A DNA stretch of 64,000 nucleotides, taken from positions 124,001 through 188,000 of the forward strand of contig NZ_VOBI01000009.1 in NCBI RefSeq assembly GCF_008369325.1, in the 5' to 3' direction. Position 1 is the first letter of the stretch. Every line of letters begins with the position of its first letter. This document shows, piece after piece, positions 1-8,282 of this stretch. The DNA is from Pseudomonas sp. ANT_H12B. Its GTDB lineage: Bacteria; Pseudomonadota; Gammaproteobacteria; Pseudomonadales; Pseudomonadaceae. The translations under genes were made by a program, and so were the position numbers. Below the pieces are notes generated by a model. That model had not been told where the DNA came from. It saw only the letters and a program-made list of their open reading frames with translations, and made no database searches.

Positions 1-933
1 CAACGGCGCGGCGTAGGCGATGACTGGCGTCTGGAAGTGGTTGGCCAGGTACGACAGGATCGAGATGTTCTGCGCCTTCGCTGCCGCGAGGTCTGCCGGG
101 GACAGTGCCAGTACGCAACTGAAACAGAAGAACATCACCGTCACTACCATCATCGCGTGGGCGATAGCGAGGATACCGCTGCTTTTGCGCTCGGCTTGTT
201 CGCCGTAACGCTGTTTCTGATCGACGGAAAAAGCGGAAATGATCGGCGAATGGTTGAACGAGAACACCATCACCGGAATCGCCAGCCACAAGGTTTTGAA
301 GAACAGCGACATTTCCATGCCTTCACTGGCGGTGGCGAAGAACGCGCCGTTCCAGTTCGGGATCAAGCTGAAACCGAGCAGCAGCAACGCCGCGACGAAC
401 GGGTAAACCAGCACGCTCATGCATTTGACGATGACACCCTGACCGCAGCGCACGATCGCCATTAAACCGAGGATCAGCACCAGCGACAGAATGGCTCGCG
501 GTGGCGGAGCGATGTGCAACTGGTGCTCCATGAAGCTGCTGAGCGTGTTGGTCAGCGCCACGCTGTACACCAGCAGAATCGGGAAGATCGCGAAGAAGTA
601 CAGCAGCGTGATCAGCTTGCCGGCACCGATGCCGAAGTGTTCTTCCACTACTTCGGTGATGTCCCCGGAACGGCCGGACAGCACGAAACGGGTCAGCCCG
701 CGGTGGGCGAAAAACGTCATCGGGAAGGCCAGTACAGCCAGGATCAGCAACGGCCAGAAACCACCCACGCCGGCGTTGATCGGCAGGAACAGCGTACCGG
801 CGCCAATTGCCGTGCCGTAGAGGCCGAGCATCCAGGTGGTGTCGTGTTTGCTCCAGCCCTTGGTGACTGCAGCGCTATCGCGTTTGAGTTCTACAGCAGG
901 ATTATCGGCAGCAGGTGTGCGTACATCGGTCAT
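1..933 (-). CDS. HAAAP-family serine/threonine permease (partial)
   Basis: Inner-membrane amino-acid permease of the hydroxy/aromatic amino acid permease family (SdaC-like), importing serine with a proton or sodium ion. The reading frame starts at the ATG complementary to 931-933 (MTDVRTPAADNPAV...) and is open for 311 codons until it runs off the window, so the C-terminus is missing. Visible are the first TM helix with the family's glycine-rich start (LGLYGTAIGAGTLFLP) and several more hydrophobic segments. It lies 64 bases downstream of the serine deaminase gene on the same strand, which supports serine as substrate and an sdaA-permease operon. Substrate is inferred from family and neighbour. 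Confidence 0.85.
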   Translation of the reverse strand, partial: MTDVRTPAADNPAVELKRDSAAVTKGWSKHDTTWMLGLYGTAIGAGTLFLPINAGVGGFWPLLILAVLAFPMTFFAHRGLTRFVLSGRSGDITEVVEEHFGIGAGKLITLLYFFAIFPILLVYSVALTNTLSSFMEHQLHIAPPPRAILSLVLILGLMAIVRCGQGVIVKCMSVLVYPFVAALLLLGFSLIPNWNGAFFATASEGMEMSLFFKTLWLAIPVMVFSFNHSPIISAFSVDQKQRYGEQAERKSSGILAIAHAMMVVTVMFFCFSCVLALSPADLAAAKAQNISILSYLANHFQTPVIAYAAPL

Positions 934-997
934 CGTTTTTTGGCCTCGTTATTGTTCTTGCTCGGGCTCACGTGTTACGGACGGTCGGGAGTGCTCC

Positions 998-2374
998 TCA
1001 GCACTCCACCCAGCTGACAGCCAGGCCGCCCCGTGAAGTCTCTTTGTATTTGTCATGCATGTCGGCGCCGGTATCGCGCATGGTGCGGATCACCCGGTCC
1101 AGGGAAATGAAGTGCTTGCCGTCGCCGCGCAGGGCCATTTGCGTGGCGTTGATCGCCTTCACGGCGGCAATCGCATTGCGCTCGATACACGGCACCTGGA
1201 CCAGCCCGCCGACCGGGTCGCAGGTCAGGCCGAGGTTGTGTTCCAGGCCGATCTCGGCGGCGTTTTCCAGTTGCTCCGGGGTGGCACCGAGTATGTCCGC
1301 CAGACCGGCGGCGGCCATTGCACAGGCAGAACCGACTTCGCCCTGACAGCCAACTTCGGCACCGGAGATCGACGCGTTTTTCTTGCAGAGGATGCCGACG
1401 GCTGCAGCGCCCAGGAAGAAGGCGACGACGTCATCGTCCGACGCATCCGGATTGAATTTCATGTAGTAGTGCAGCACTGCCGGAATGATCCCGGCCGCAC
1501 CGTTGGTAGGCGCGGTAACCATTCGTCCGCCGGCGGCGTTTTCTTCGTTCACGGCGAGGGCGAACAGATTCACCCACTCCATGGCGGACAGGGTGGAGGT
1601 GATGACATTCGGCTTGCCGATTTCCAACAGGCTGCGATGCAATTTCGCCGCCCGGCGCGGAACATTCAGACCGCCCGGCAGGATGCCCTCGTGGCGCAGG
1701 CCTTGCTCGACGCATTCACGCATCACCGACCAGATGTGCAGCAAGCCCTCGCGGATTTCGGCTTCGCTACGCCAGGCCAGTTCATTCGCCATCATCAACT
1801 CGGAAACCCGCAGGCCATGCTGGTTGCAGAGCTTGAGCAATTCGGCGGCGCTGGAGAAGTCGTAGGGCAGCACTACATCGCTGGTGGGCGCGATGCCGGA
1901 CTCGGCTTCGGCTGCTTCAATGATGAAACCGCCACCGATCGAGTAGTACGTTTGCTCTGACAATTCACCGGTTTCGCCAAAGGCTGTCAGGGACATGGCG
2001 TTGGGGTGGTAGGGCAAACTCTCGTCGAGCAGCAGGAGATCGCGTTGCCAGTTGAAGGCGATGGTCTTTTTGCCCGCCAGATTCAGTTCTTCGGTCTCGC
2101 GCAATGTGTTGATTCGGCGTTCGATGCTGGTCGGATCAATGCTGTCCGGCCATTCGCCCATCAGGCCCATCACGCAGGCACGGTCGGTGGCGTGGCCGAC
2201 GCCGGTGGCGGAAAGTGAGCCGTACAGGCGGATTTCTACCCGACGTACGGCGTCCAGCAAACCCTGATCAATCAATGCCTGGGCGAAGGTTGCAGCGGCG
2301 CGCATCGGGCCGACGGTGTGGGAACTGGACGGACCGATGCCGACTTTGAAAAGATCGAAAACACTGATAGCCAT
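998..2374 (-). CDS. sdaA: L-serine ammonia-lyase (serine deaminase)
   Basis: Converts L-serine to pyruvate and ammonia in the cytoplasm using an oxygen-sensitive 4Fe-4S cluster. The 458-aa length is that of the single-chain bacterial enzyme. The N-terminus ([20 protein letters not shown]) is the diagnostic beta-domain motif; the cluster-binding cysteines are seen in the alpha domain ([18 protein letters not shown], later [14 protein letters not shown]). The downstream permease on the same strand makes a serine uptake and degradation unit, and the LysR gene diverges from its promoter side. No truncation or frameshift is seen. Confidence 0.95.
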   Translation of the reverse strand: MAISVFDLFKVGIGPSSSHTVGPMRAAATFAQALIDQGLLDAVRRVEIRLYGSLSATGVGHATDRACVMGLMGEWPDSIDPTSIERRINTLRETEELNLAGKKTIAFNWQRDLLLLDESLPYHPNAMSLTAFGETGELSEQTYYSIGGGFIIEAAEAESGIAPTSDVVLPYDFSSAAELLKLCNQHGLRVSELMMANELAWRSEAEIREGLLHIWSVMRECVEQGLRHEGILPGGLNVPRRAAKLHRSLLEIGKPNVITSTLSAMEWVNLFALAVNEENAAGGRMVTAPTNGAAGIIPAVLHYYMKFNPDASDDDVVAFFLGAAAVGILCKKNASISGAEVGCQGEVGSACAMAAAGLADILGATPEQLENAAEIGLEHNLGLTCDPVGGLVQVPCIERNAIAAVKAINATQMALRGDGKHFISLDRVIRTMRDTGADMHDKYKETSRGGLAVSWVEC

Positions 2375-2420
2375 GCTAAAGCCTATACAAGCAACGGAAG
2401 AGGAATCGCTGCCATGTTTT

Positions 2421-2465
2421 GTAGGACAAGCGCAATGTCGGCGATACTGCCCACCTCGGTCCTAC
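2421..2465. promoter_or_regulatory. Inverted repeat in the sdaA/LysR divergent promoter region
   Basis: GTAGGAC (2421-2427) and GTCCTAC (2459-2465) form a perfect 7-base inverted repeat with a 31-base spacer, between the divergent serine deaminase and LysR genes. The position fits an operator for the LysR regulator, but the spacing is longer than a classic T-N11-A site, so this is only a candidate. Confidence 0.3.
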
Positions 2466-2510
2466 GTGACCAACGAAACCTCCTAAGACAGCCTTTAGCA
2501 GGACTAAACG

Positions 2511-3458
2511 ATGAGTCGTCAATTACACGCCCAGACCTACGTCTGGCTGCACGTGTTTTCCTGTGCCGCGCGACACTTGTCTTTCACCCGTTGCGCCGAA
2601 GAGCTGCACATCACGCCGGGTGCGGTCAGTCAGCAAATCCGCCAATTGGAAGAACGATTGGGTTTTCGCCTGTTTCATCGTCGCGCTCGCGGGGTGGAAT
2701 TGAGCGCAGAAGGCCAGCGACTGGCCATCACGGTCAACGAGGCTTACGGCAGCATCGATGCAGAATTGCGACGACTGGACGCGGGAATGATCAGCGGCAT
2801 TCTGCGGGTGCGCTCGATTCCGTCATTCCTGAGCAAGTGGCTGACGCCGCGTCTGCCGCGTTTTCAGCAACGTTTTCCGGACATCCAATTACGCCTGGTG
2901 GCCGAGGACAGCAGCGTGCCGTTGCACGAGGGCGACTTCGATCTGGCCATCGACCTGAATGACGGCAGCTACCCAGGCTTGTTATCCACAGCCCTGCTCG
3001 ACGAGCAGATCTTCCCGGTCTGTGCTCCGAGCCTTTTGCGCGGCCGCCCGCCGTTGCATGGCCCGGCGGACCTGGTGCATTTTCCGTTGTTGCACGACAT
3101 CACTGCCTGGCGCGGCAGTTACGAGTATGCGGAATGGGAGTTCTATCTGAATGCCATCGGCTTCGAAGGCGCGGACGTGCGGCGCGGGCACACCTTCAAT
3201 CGCAATCACCTGACCATCGAAGCGGCGACAGCCGGGATGGGCGTGGCAATTGCACGAAGAACGCTGCTCAACGATGAACTGGAGCGCGGGACGTTGATCG
3301 TGCCGTTTGGCCTGGCGGTGCCCAATCATAAACGTTACGTGCTGCTTTATGCGCCGGGTGCGCTGAGCCATCCGGGCGTGCGCGCGGTGCATGACTGGCT
3401 GGTAGAGGAGGCGGGGATTTTTCGGAGCCTGCACCCGCTGGCGGAGCGGCAGATGTGA
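2511..3458 (+). CDS. LysR-family regulator, probably of serine catabolism
   Basis: A 315-aa transcription factor with an N-terminal winged helix-turn-helix (about residues 10-70: LSFTRCAEELHITPGAVSQQ) and a periplasmic-binding-protein-like effector domain. The general form is that of the GcvA/DsdC branch. It is transcribed away from the serine deaminase gene with 136 bases between starts, the usual arrangement for a LysR protein controlling its neighbour. The inducer, presumably serine or a related amino acid, cannot be read from the sequence. Confidence 0.85.
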   Translation: MSRQLHAQTYVWLHVFSCAARHLSFTRCAEELHITPGAVSQQIRQLEERLGFRLFHRRARGVELSAEGQRLAITVNEAYGSIDAELRRLDAGMISGILRVRSIPSFLSKWLTPRLPRFQQRFPDIQLRLVAEDSSVPLHEGDFDLAIDLNDGSYPGLLSTALLDEQIFPVCAPSLLRGRPPLHGPADLVHFPLLHDITAWRGSYEYAEWEFYLNAIGFEGADVRRGHTFNRNHLTIEAATAGMGVAIARRTLLNDELERGTLIVPFGLAVPNHKRYVLLYAPGALSHPGVRAVHDWLVEEAGIFRSLHPLAERQM

Positions 3459-3670
3459 GTAAATGTGACGTATAGGCGTGGCGACCCGACTCCCGACCTT
3501 AACAGCGCTTTTGCCCGTTGTCCGGCTTTTTTTGCGAATCAAAATTTATCTTTTTTAGGGGTTGAATTGTTCTGCGAGCAGACCGATTGTGTAAGTAAGA
3601 GGTCACGGTGATGACGCCCAAGGGCCAGCCGAAGCACCTCTCGCTAGCTAGCTGAAATAAGGGATGAACT

Positions 3671-4081
3671 ATGCAAATCCAAGTCAACAGTGATAACCAT
3701 ATTCAAAGCAGCATCCGACTGGAGGAGTGGGTACGTACTACCATTGAGAGCACGCTAGAACGTTATGAAGAGGACCTGACACGCGTCGAGGTTCATCTGC
3801 GGGACGAGAACGGCGACAAGCCCGGTCCCCATGACATGCGCTGTCAGCTAGAAGCGCGGCCAAAAGGCCACCAACCGATTTCCGTCACCCATAAAGCCGA
3901 CACCCTGGAGCAAGCGATCGACGGGGCGGCCACCAAGCTTGAACATGCGCTGGATCACCTGTTCGGCAAACTGCGAGGCAAACCACGTGCCGCTGTGGTG
4001 CCGTTCGAGAGGGGCGCACATGCTGATGTGCTGCTGGAAGAAGAGTTTCTCGAGAACGAACAGGCTGCACAAAACGGCTGA
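3671..4081 (+). CDS. HPF/RaiA-family ribosome-associated protein
   Basis: A 136-aa protein with the beta-alpha-beta-beta-beta-alpha fold pattern of ribosome hibernation factors. It starts MQIQVNSDNHIQ and has an alternating segment (TRVEVHLRDENG) followed by HQPISVTHKADTLEQAIDGA and a helix ending HLFGKLRGK. Such proteins bind the 30S subunit in stationary phase or stress. It is not the rpoN-linked hpf; it stands alone and is followed by a strong terminator. It is shorter than long-form HPF and lacks the dimerisation domain. Confidence 0.75.
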   Translation: MQIQVNSDNHIQSSIRLEEWVRTTIESTLERYEEDLTRVEVHLRDENGDKPGPHDMRCQLEARPKGHQPISVTHKADTLEQAIDGAATKLEHALDHLFGKLRGKPRAAVVPFERGAHADVLLEEEFLENEQAAQNG

Positions 4082-4112
4082 AGCCTGATTTGATTTTTAC
4101 CTTCCCACTGAA

Positions 4113-4146
4113 AACGGGCCTGCTTATGCAGGCCCGTTCTTGTTTG
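4113..4146 (+). terminator. Rho-independent terminator after the HPF-like gene
   Basis: Perfect 11-base arms AACGGGCCTGC / GCAGGCCCGTT with a 4-base loop, followed by the T-rich TCTTGTTT, 32 bases after the stop codon. Confidence 0.85.
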
Positions 4147-4185
4147 TGGGGATCGTTCCCCCGCTCTGCGTGGGTACGATCCCCA
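4147..4185. repeat. GATCGTTCCC-type hairpin repeat
   Basis: Imperfect palindrome TGGGGATCGTTCCC... / ...TACGATCCCCA. It belongs to the same intergenic hairpin family seen at 21430, 27868 and 36826, here with a few substitutions. Confidence 0.6.
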
Positions 4186-4220
4186 TAAGTAAGCGTCCCT
4201 CCCATCGCATCTTTTTTGCG

Positions 4221-4242
4221 TATGAGAATATTTATCATTAAT
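4221..4242. promoter_or_regulatory. Putative Fur box upstream of the iron-uptake operon
   Basis: TATGAGAATATTTATCATTA resembles the consensus GATAATGATAATCATTATC, with matching GAGAAT and ATCATT half-sites. It lies about 60 bases before the first gene of the DUF3649/PepSY/DUF3325/sigma/FecR operon, as expected for iron repression. Confidence 0.7.
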
Positions 4243-4301
4243 ATTGCGGCCTTGTTGGCCCGTGACATCACGATGGCCTCACCCGGTTTCAAGGTCGAAA
4301 C

Positions 4302-4604
4302 ATGAAAGGCAAAACCACCACGCTCCCCGTTTCTTACCGACTGGCGGTCACCTCTCGGGTGCTGGCCGCCGTATTGGGCGGTTACCTCGTCGCGGCACTG
4401 GCGAGTGTCAGCCTGACGATGTGGCTGCCCATGGCCCGCGCCGAAGCTGTGGTGACCGGGATGATGACTTCGTTTCTGGTCTACCTGGTTGCGGTGCTTT
4501 GGTGTTTTGCCTGTCGCACCGCGTGGCAGGCCTGGTTCGGGTTGATCGTGCCGAGCATCGTATTGGCGGCCGTGTCGGGACTGGCCTATTGGATGGGCCA
4601 CTGA
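4302..4604 (+). CDS. DUF3649 small inner-membrane protein, iron-uptake linked
   Basis: A 100-aa protein with three hydrophobic helices (roughly residues 16-37, 50-68 and 75-97) and a short basic N-terminus. Proteins of this domain of unknown function sit beside PepSY transmembrane proteins and TonB receptors in pseudomonad iron loci. The stop overlaps the start of the PepSY gene (TGATG at 4602-4606), so translation is probably coupled. The ORF can be extended upstream in another frame, but the ATG at 4302 follows the Fur-like box at a normal distance. Confidence 0.75.
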   Translation: MKGKTTTLPVSYRLAVTSRVLAAVLGGYLVAALASVSLTMWLPMARAEAVVTGMMTSFLVYLVAVLWCFACRTAWQAWFGLIVPSIVLAAVSGLAYWMGH

Positions 4605-6184
4605 TGAAAGAGGGCTTTCGCCAGGCCATGGCCTGGCTGCACACCTGGGCCGGTCTGATCTTCGGCTGGCTGCTGTTCGCGATTTTCCTGACCGGCACGC
4701 TCGCCTATTTCAAGGACGAGATCAGCCACTGGATGCAGCCGGAAATTCCCGTCCGTTCGGTATCCTCCGAAACCAGCTTGACCCTGGCACAGGACTATCT
4801 TGCGCAGCACGCCGCCGGTGCGTCGCGCTGGTCCATCGATTTGCCCGATGCCCGCGAACCCGGCTTGTCGGTGAGGTGGCAACAAACCCCGGCCAAGCCC
4901 GGCACGCGCGGCCCGTTCACGGAAAAACTCCTCGACCCGCAAACCGGTGACGAAGTGCGAGGCCGGGACACCCGAGGTGGCGACTTCTTCTACCGCTTCC
5001 ACTTCCAGCTACAAATGCCTTTTCCGTGGGGCCGCTGGTTGTCGACCATTGCGGCCATGGTGATGTTCGTCGCGCTGATCAGCGGGATCATCACGCACAA
5101 GAAAATCTTCAAGGATTTCTTCACCTTCCGCCCGCGCAAAGGCCAGCGTTCCTGGCTCGACGGACACAACGCGGTGGGCGTGCTGGTGTTGCCGTTCCAC
5201 TTGATGATCACTTACAGCAGCCTGGTGATTTTCATGGCGATGGTGATGCCGGCGAGCATCCTTTCCTCCTACAAAGGTGATGTCAGCGCGTTTTATGACG
5301 AGGTGTATCCAGCGTCCAACACGCCCGAAGCCGCGGGCAGACCGGGTGAGCTGGCACCGCTGGCGCCGCTGCTGGAACGCGCTCGCGAGCAATGGTCGGG
5401 CGGGCGAGTCGGGCGCCTCACGGTGAATAATCCGGGGGATGCGAACGCCTCTGTCGTGCTCGTGCGTGACGGCACCGATCGTGTGGTCCACGAATTTGGC
5501 AGTGCGCTGACATTCGATGGTGTGACCGGACAGCTACTTGGCACCACACCCAAGCAAGCCGTTGCGATGGCGATTGCCGGCAGTTTCTACGGCTTGCACA
5601 TGGGCCATTTTGCCGGGCCGGTGTTGCGCTGGCTGTACTTCATTTGTGGATTGGCCAGCACGGCGATGATCGGTACCGGGTTGGTGATCTGGCTCGGCAA
5701 GCGTCAGCTCAAACACGCGAAAAGCGGTGTGATGCCGTTCGAGTTGCGGTTGGTGGAAGTACTGAACATCGCCAGCATGTCGGGGTTGATGCTCGCGGTG
5801 GCGGGGTTCTTCTGGGCCAATCGTTTATTGCCGGTCGGGATGGCCGGGCGGGCGGATTGGGAAGTGAACAGCTTCTTTATCGTCTGGGGCCTGAGCGTGT
5901 TGCATGCGATGGTCCGCCGTGGCCGTGCGGCATGGATCGAGCAGTTGGCACTGGCGGCGTTGCTGTTTTGCGCGGTGCCGCTGCTCAACGCCTTGAGCAC
6001 GCCTCACCACTTGGGCGTCTCGCTGGCGCAGGGCGATTGGGCCATGGCCGGTTTCGATCTGGCGTGCCTGGGCAGTGGTCTGTTTTTCGCTTGGGCCGCG
6101 TGGAAAATGCAGCACTCGGGGCAGGTACGTCGTGTAAGCCGAGAACGTGCGCGACCGATCACCCTTGAACGAGAGGCAAACTGA
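4604..6184 (+). CDS. PepSY-associated TM protein (probable ferrisiderophore reductase)
   Basis: A 526-aa inner-membrane protein with the PepSY_TM architecture: TM1 near residues 10-32 (AWLHTWAGLIFGWLLF), a large periplasmic loop, paired central helices with the HKKIFKDFFTFRP loop, a histidine-bearing helix (HNAVGVLVLPFHLMI), a second periplasmic PepSY-like region and C-terminal helices. Homologues such as FpvG and PiuB take part in reductive iron release from siderophores, with histidines probably binding haem. Here it is coupled to DUF3649 upstream and abuts DUF3325 downstream. The specific siderophore is unknown. The frame opens earlier at 4244, but coupling supports 4604. Confidence 0.85.
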   Translation: MKEGFRQAMAWLHTWAGLIFGWLLFAIFLTGTLAYFKDEISHWMQPEIPVRSVSSETSLTLAQDYLAQHAAGASRWSIDLPDAREPGLSVRWQQTPAKPGTRGPFTEKLLDPQTGDEVRGRDTRGGDFFYRFHFQLQMPFPWGRWLSTIAAMVMFVALISGIITHKKIFKDFFTFRPRKGQRSWLDGHNAVGVLVLPFHLMITYSSLVIFMAMVMPASILSSYKGDVSAFYDEVYPASNTPEAAGRPGELAPLAPLLERAREQWSGGRVGRLTVNNPGDANASVVLVRDGTDRVVHEFGSALTFDGVTGQLLGTTPKQAVAMAIAGSFYGLHMGHFAGPVLRWLYFICGLASTAMIGTGLVIWLGKRQLKHAKSGVMPFELRLVEVLNIASMSGLMLAVAGFFWANRLLPVGMAGRADWEVNSFFIVWGLSVLHAMVRRGRAAWIEQLALAALLFCAVPLLNALSTPHHLGVSLAQGDWAMAGFDLACLGSGLFFAWAAWKMQHSGQVRRVSRERARPITLEREAN

Positions 6185-6511
6185 ATGTTGCTGGCCCTGT
6201 TGCTTTGCTACGGCGGTTTCACCGCGCTGTGTTTATCGATGGATCGGCATCACGCTGAGCTCCTGGGGCGCAAGCCGTCGGCCCGACGCCGCCAGCGCAT
6301 GAAGTTCAGTGGCTGGCTGCTGCTGGCCTTGTCGTTGTGGGCGGCGGTGTCGGCGGCGGGCTGGGGGCTGGGGTTGGTGGAGTGGTTCGCGGTGTTGATG
6401 CTCAGTGCCTTGGTGCTGGTGTTGTTGATGCCGTATCGACCGCGTCTGGCGTTGTCGTTGGCCGGGTTGGGCCTGCTGGTCAGCCCCGTTGCAGCGTTTG
6501 CGCAGTGCTGA
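6185..6511 (+). CDS. DUF3325 small membrane protein
   Basis: A 108-aa, three-helix hydrophobic protein (MLLALLLCYGGFTALCLSMD; RMKFSGWLLLALSLWAAVSA; a C-terminal helix ending AFAQC). It begins at the base directly after the PepSY stop codon. The DUF3649-PepSY-DUF3325 triad is a recurrent module in Pseudomonas iron loci, so it is taken as an accessory of the inner-membrane reductase. Molecular function is unknown. Confidence 0.75.
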   Translation: MLLALLLCYGGFTALCLSMDRHHAELLGRKPSARRRQRMKFSGWLLLALSLWAAVSAAGWGLGLVEWFAVLMLSALVLVLLMPYRPRLALSLAGLGLLVSPVAAFAQC

Positions 6512-6515
6512 CCCG

Positions 6516-7079
6516 ATGATCAGTGGTCCTGGGCAATCCCACGATGATGAGCACCGCGGTGCGCGTGCGCATTTCCTGCAGGTGTTCCTTTCCCAGCGCT
6601 CGCAAATGGAAGCGCTGGTGAGCCGCCGCGTCGGTTGCCGAGCGACGGCGGCGGACCTGGTGCAGGACTTGTTCCTGCGTTTCTGGCGCCGGCCGCTGGT
6701 GCAGGTGGAAGAACTCAGCACCTACCTGCTGCGTTGCGCCGGCAACATCGCCATCGACCATTTGCGCAGTGAGGGCACGCGGGTGCGGGTCAACGAAGGC
6801 TGGATGCCGGAAGCGCCGGACAGCCAGGGCAGTGAACCGCAAGCGGCGCTGGAGGCGGGCAACGATTTGCGTCACGTCGAAGCGGCGTTGCGCGCATTGC
6901 CTGAGCGCACGCGGCAGATTTTTTTGCTCAACCGCATTCATGGGCGCAAGTACGCCGAGATCGCCAAAGCCATGGGTTTGTCCCAAAGCGCCGTGGAAAA
7001 ACACATGATGCGCGCCCTCGAAGCCTGCAAGGCCAGCCTGCGGGAACCCGAACCGCGCACGCCAGGGAAAGCACTGTGA
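6516..7079 (+). CDS. FecI-type ECF sigma factor
   Basis: A 187-aa extracytoplasmic-function sigma factor. Region 2 is visible as ATAADLVQDLFLRFWRR, and region 4 as a helix-turn-helix (EIAKAMGLSQSAVEKHMMRAL). This is the iron-starvation (FecI) class that drives a TonB-receptor gene. The start is taken at ATG 6516, five bases after the DUF3325 stop; the frame is open a little further upstream. The 3' end overlaps the FecR start by four bases. Expected target is the receptor gene at 8283, released from inhibition by the FecR protein next to it. Confidence 0.9.
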   Translation: MISGPGQSHDDEHRGARAHFLQVFLSQRSQMEALVSRRVGCRATAADLVQDLFLRFWRRPLVQVEELSTYLLRCAGNIAIDHLRSEGTRVRVNEGWMPEAPDSQGSEPQAALEAGNDLRHVEAALRALPERTRQIFLLNRIHGRKYAEIAKAMGLSQSAVEKHMMRALEACKASLREPEPRTPGKAL

Positions 7080-8065
7080 ACCTCATCGAACGCGTCGCCC
7101 CGACGCCCGCTCAGGAGCAGGCGGCTTTTGCCTGGCTGAGTCTGTTGCATGACCAGCCCAGCAGCGGCGATCAGACTGCTTTCAGTCAGTGGTTGCTGGC
7201 CGATCCCGCTCACGCCGAAGCTTATGCGCAGGCACAAGTGGTGTGGGAATTGAGCGAAGGGCCGGCACGGACGCTGGCTGATGAAGAGGCCTTTACCTTG
7301 CAGGGTTACCTCAACGCGATGAATCGCCCGCGCCGCAGCAGCGTGCCGCGTTGGTCGGGGGCGCTGGCGATGGCGGCGTGTCTGCTGCTGATGATCAGCG
7401 TTGGCACGGGTTGGCAACCGTCGCGCTGGATCGATGATCTGGACGCGGACTATGTGTCGGCGCCGGGGGAAATTCGCACCGTCACATTGGCAGATCAGTC
7501 GCAAGTCACCCTGGATGCCGACAGCGCGATTGCGGTGGATTTCAGTCGTGGCGAGCGGCATGTCCAGGTGCGCCGTGGTGCCGGATTTTTCAATGTGACG
7601 CACACAGGCGAGCCGTTTGTGGTCGACGCTGAAAAGGGTCAGGCGCAGGTGCTGGGAACACAGTTCGAAGTCCGCCTGCTGCCCCACGGCGCGCAGGTGA
7701 CGGTGCTGTCCGGGCGAGTCGGGGTGACGGCAGACAAGCACGCCGCACAGCAAATCCTGACGGCCGGCCAGCAGGTGGCTTATGGCGATGGCTCGGCGAA
7801 AAAACTCCATGCCATCGACAGCGAAGCGCAGTTGGCGTGGCGTCAGGGTTGGCTCAATTACTACAAGGCGACACTGGCCGAGGTGGTGCAGGACCTGGGG
7901 CGGTATTACCCGGGGCGGATTGTGCTGCTCAACGATGAACTGGCGGCGCGACGGGTCAGCGGCAGTTTTCCGAGCACGGATCCGCAAGCGGTGTTGAGTT
8001 CGTTGCAAGGGGTGTTGGGGTTTGAGCAGCATCACCTTTTGGGGCATCTGATTATTTTGCGTTGA
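7076..8065 (+). CDS. FecR-family anti-sigma / signal transducer
   Basis: A 329-aa inner-membrane regulator that begins with GTG overlapping the sigma-factor stop (GTGA). It has a cytosolic N-terminal anti-sigma region with conserved tryptophans (AFAWLSLLHD, FSQWLLADPAHAEAY), one TM helix near residues 98-117, and a periplasmic FecR domain (VSAPGEIRTVTLADQSQVTL) that receives the signal from the STN domain of the receptor. The C-terminal segment has the STN-like repeat seen in many FecR proteins. Confidence 0.9.
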   Translation: MNLIERVAPTPAQEQAAFAWLSLLHDQPSSGDQTAFSQWLLADPAHAEAYAQAQVVWELSEGPARTLADEEAFTLQGYLNAMNRPRRSSVPRWSGALAMAACLLLMISVGTGWQPSRWIDDLDADYVSAPGEIRTVTLADQSQVTLDADSAIAVDFSRGERHVQVRRGAGFFNVTHTGEPFVVDAEKGQAQVLGTQFEVRLLPHGAQVTVLSGRVGVTADKHAAQQILTAGQQVAYGDGSAKKLHAIDSEAQLAWRQGWLNYYKATLAEVVQDLGRYYPGRIVLLNDELAARRVSGSFPSTDPQAVLSSLQGVLGFEQHHLLGHLIILR

Positions 8066-8075
8066 GGCTGCTGGC

Positions 8076-8148
8076 CTCTTCGCGAGCAGGCTCGCTCCCA
8101 CGTTTGAAATGCATTCCCCCTGTGGGAGCGAGCCTGCTCGCGAAGGCG
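8076..8148. repeat. REPIN (two inverted REP sequences)
   Basis: Inverted pair TTCGCGAGCAGGCTCGCTCC / GGGAGCGAGCCTGCTCGCGA separated by about 20 bases. This is the Pseudomonas REP doublet, here between fecR and the receptor gene. Confidence 0.85.
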
Positions 8149-8174
8149 TCAAATCAAACACCGCATGCCCCGAA

Positions 8175-8188
8175 TGAAAATTATTTCA
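8175..8188. promoter_or_regulatory. Dyad TGAAA-N4-TTTCA before the TonB receptor gene
   Basis: TGAAAATTATTTCA lies about 95 bases upstream of the receptor ATG. It could be the -35 part of an ECF (FecI-type) promoter or part of a Fur-like site; the sequence alone does not decide. Confidence 0.35.
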
Positions 8189-8282
8189 ACTTTCTGGTGA
8201 GGTAAACCCCGACGCCATTCGTGTAGTGACTGAAACTGCGAGTCATTCGCATCCCGTAGCGGTTCTACACAGGTCATGAGCA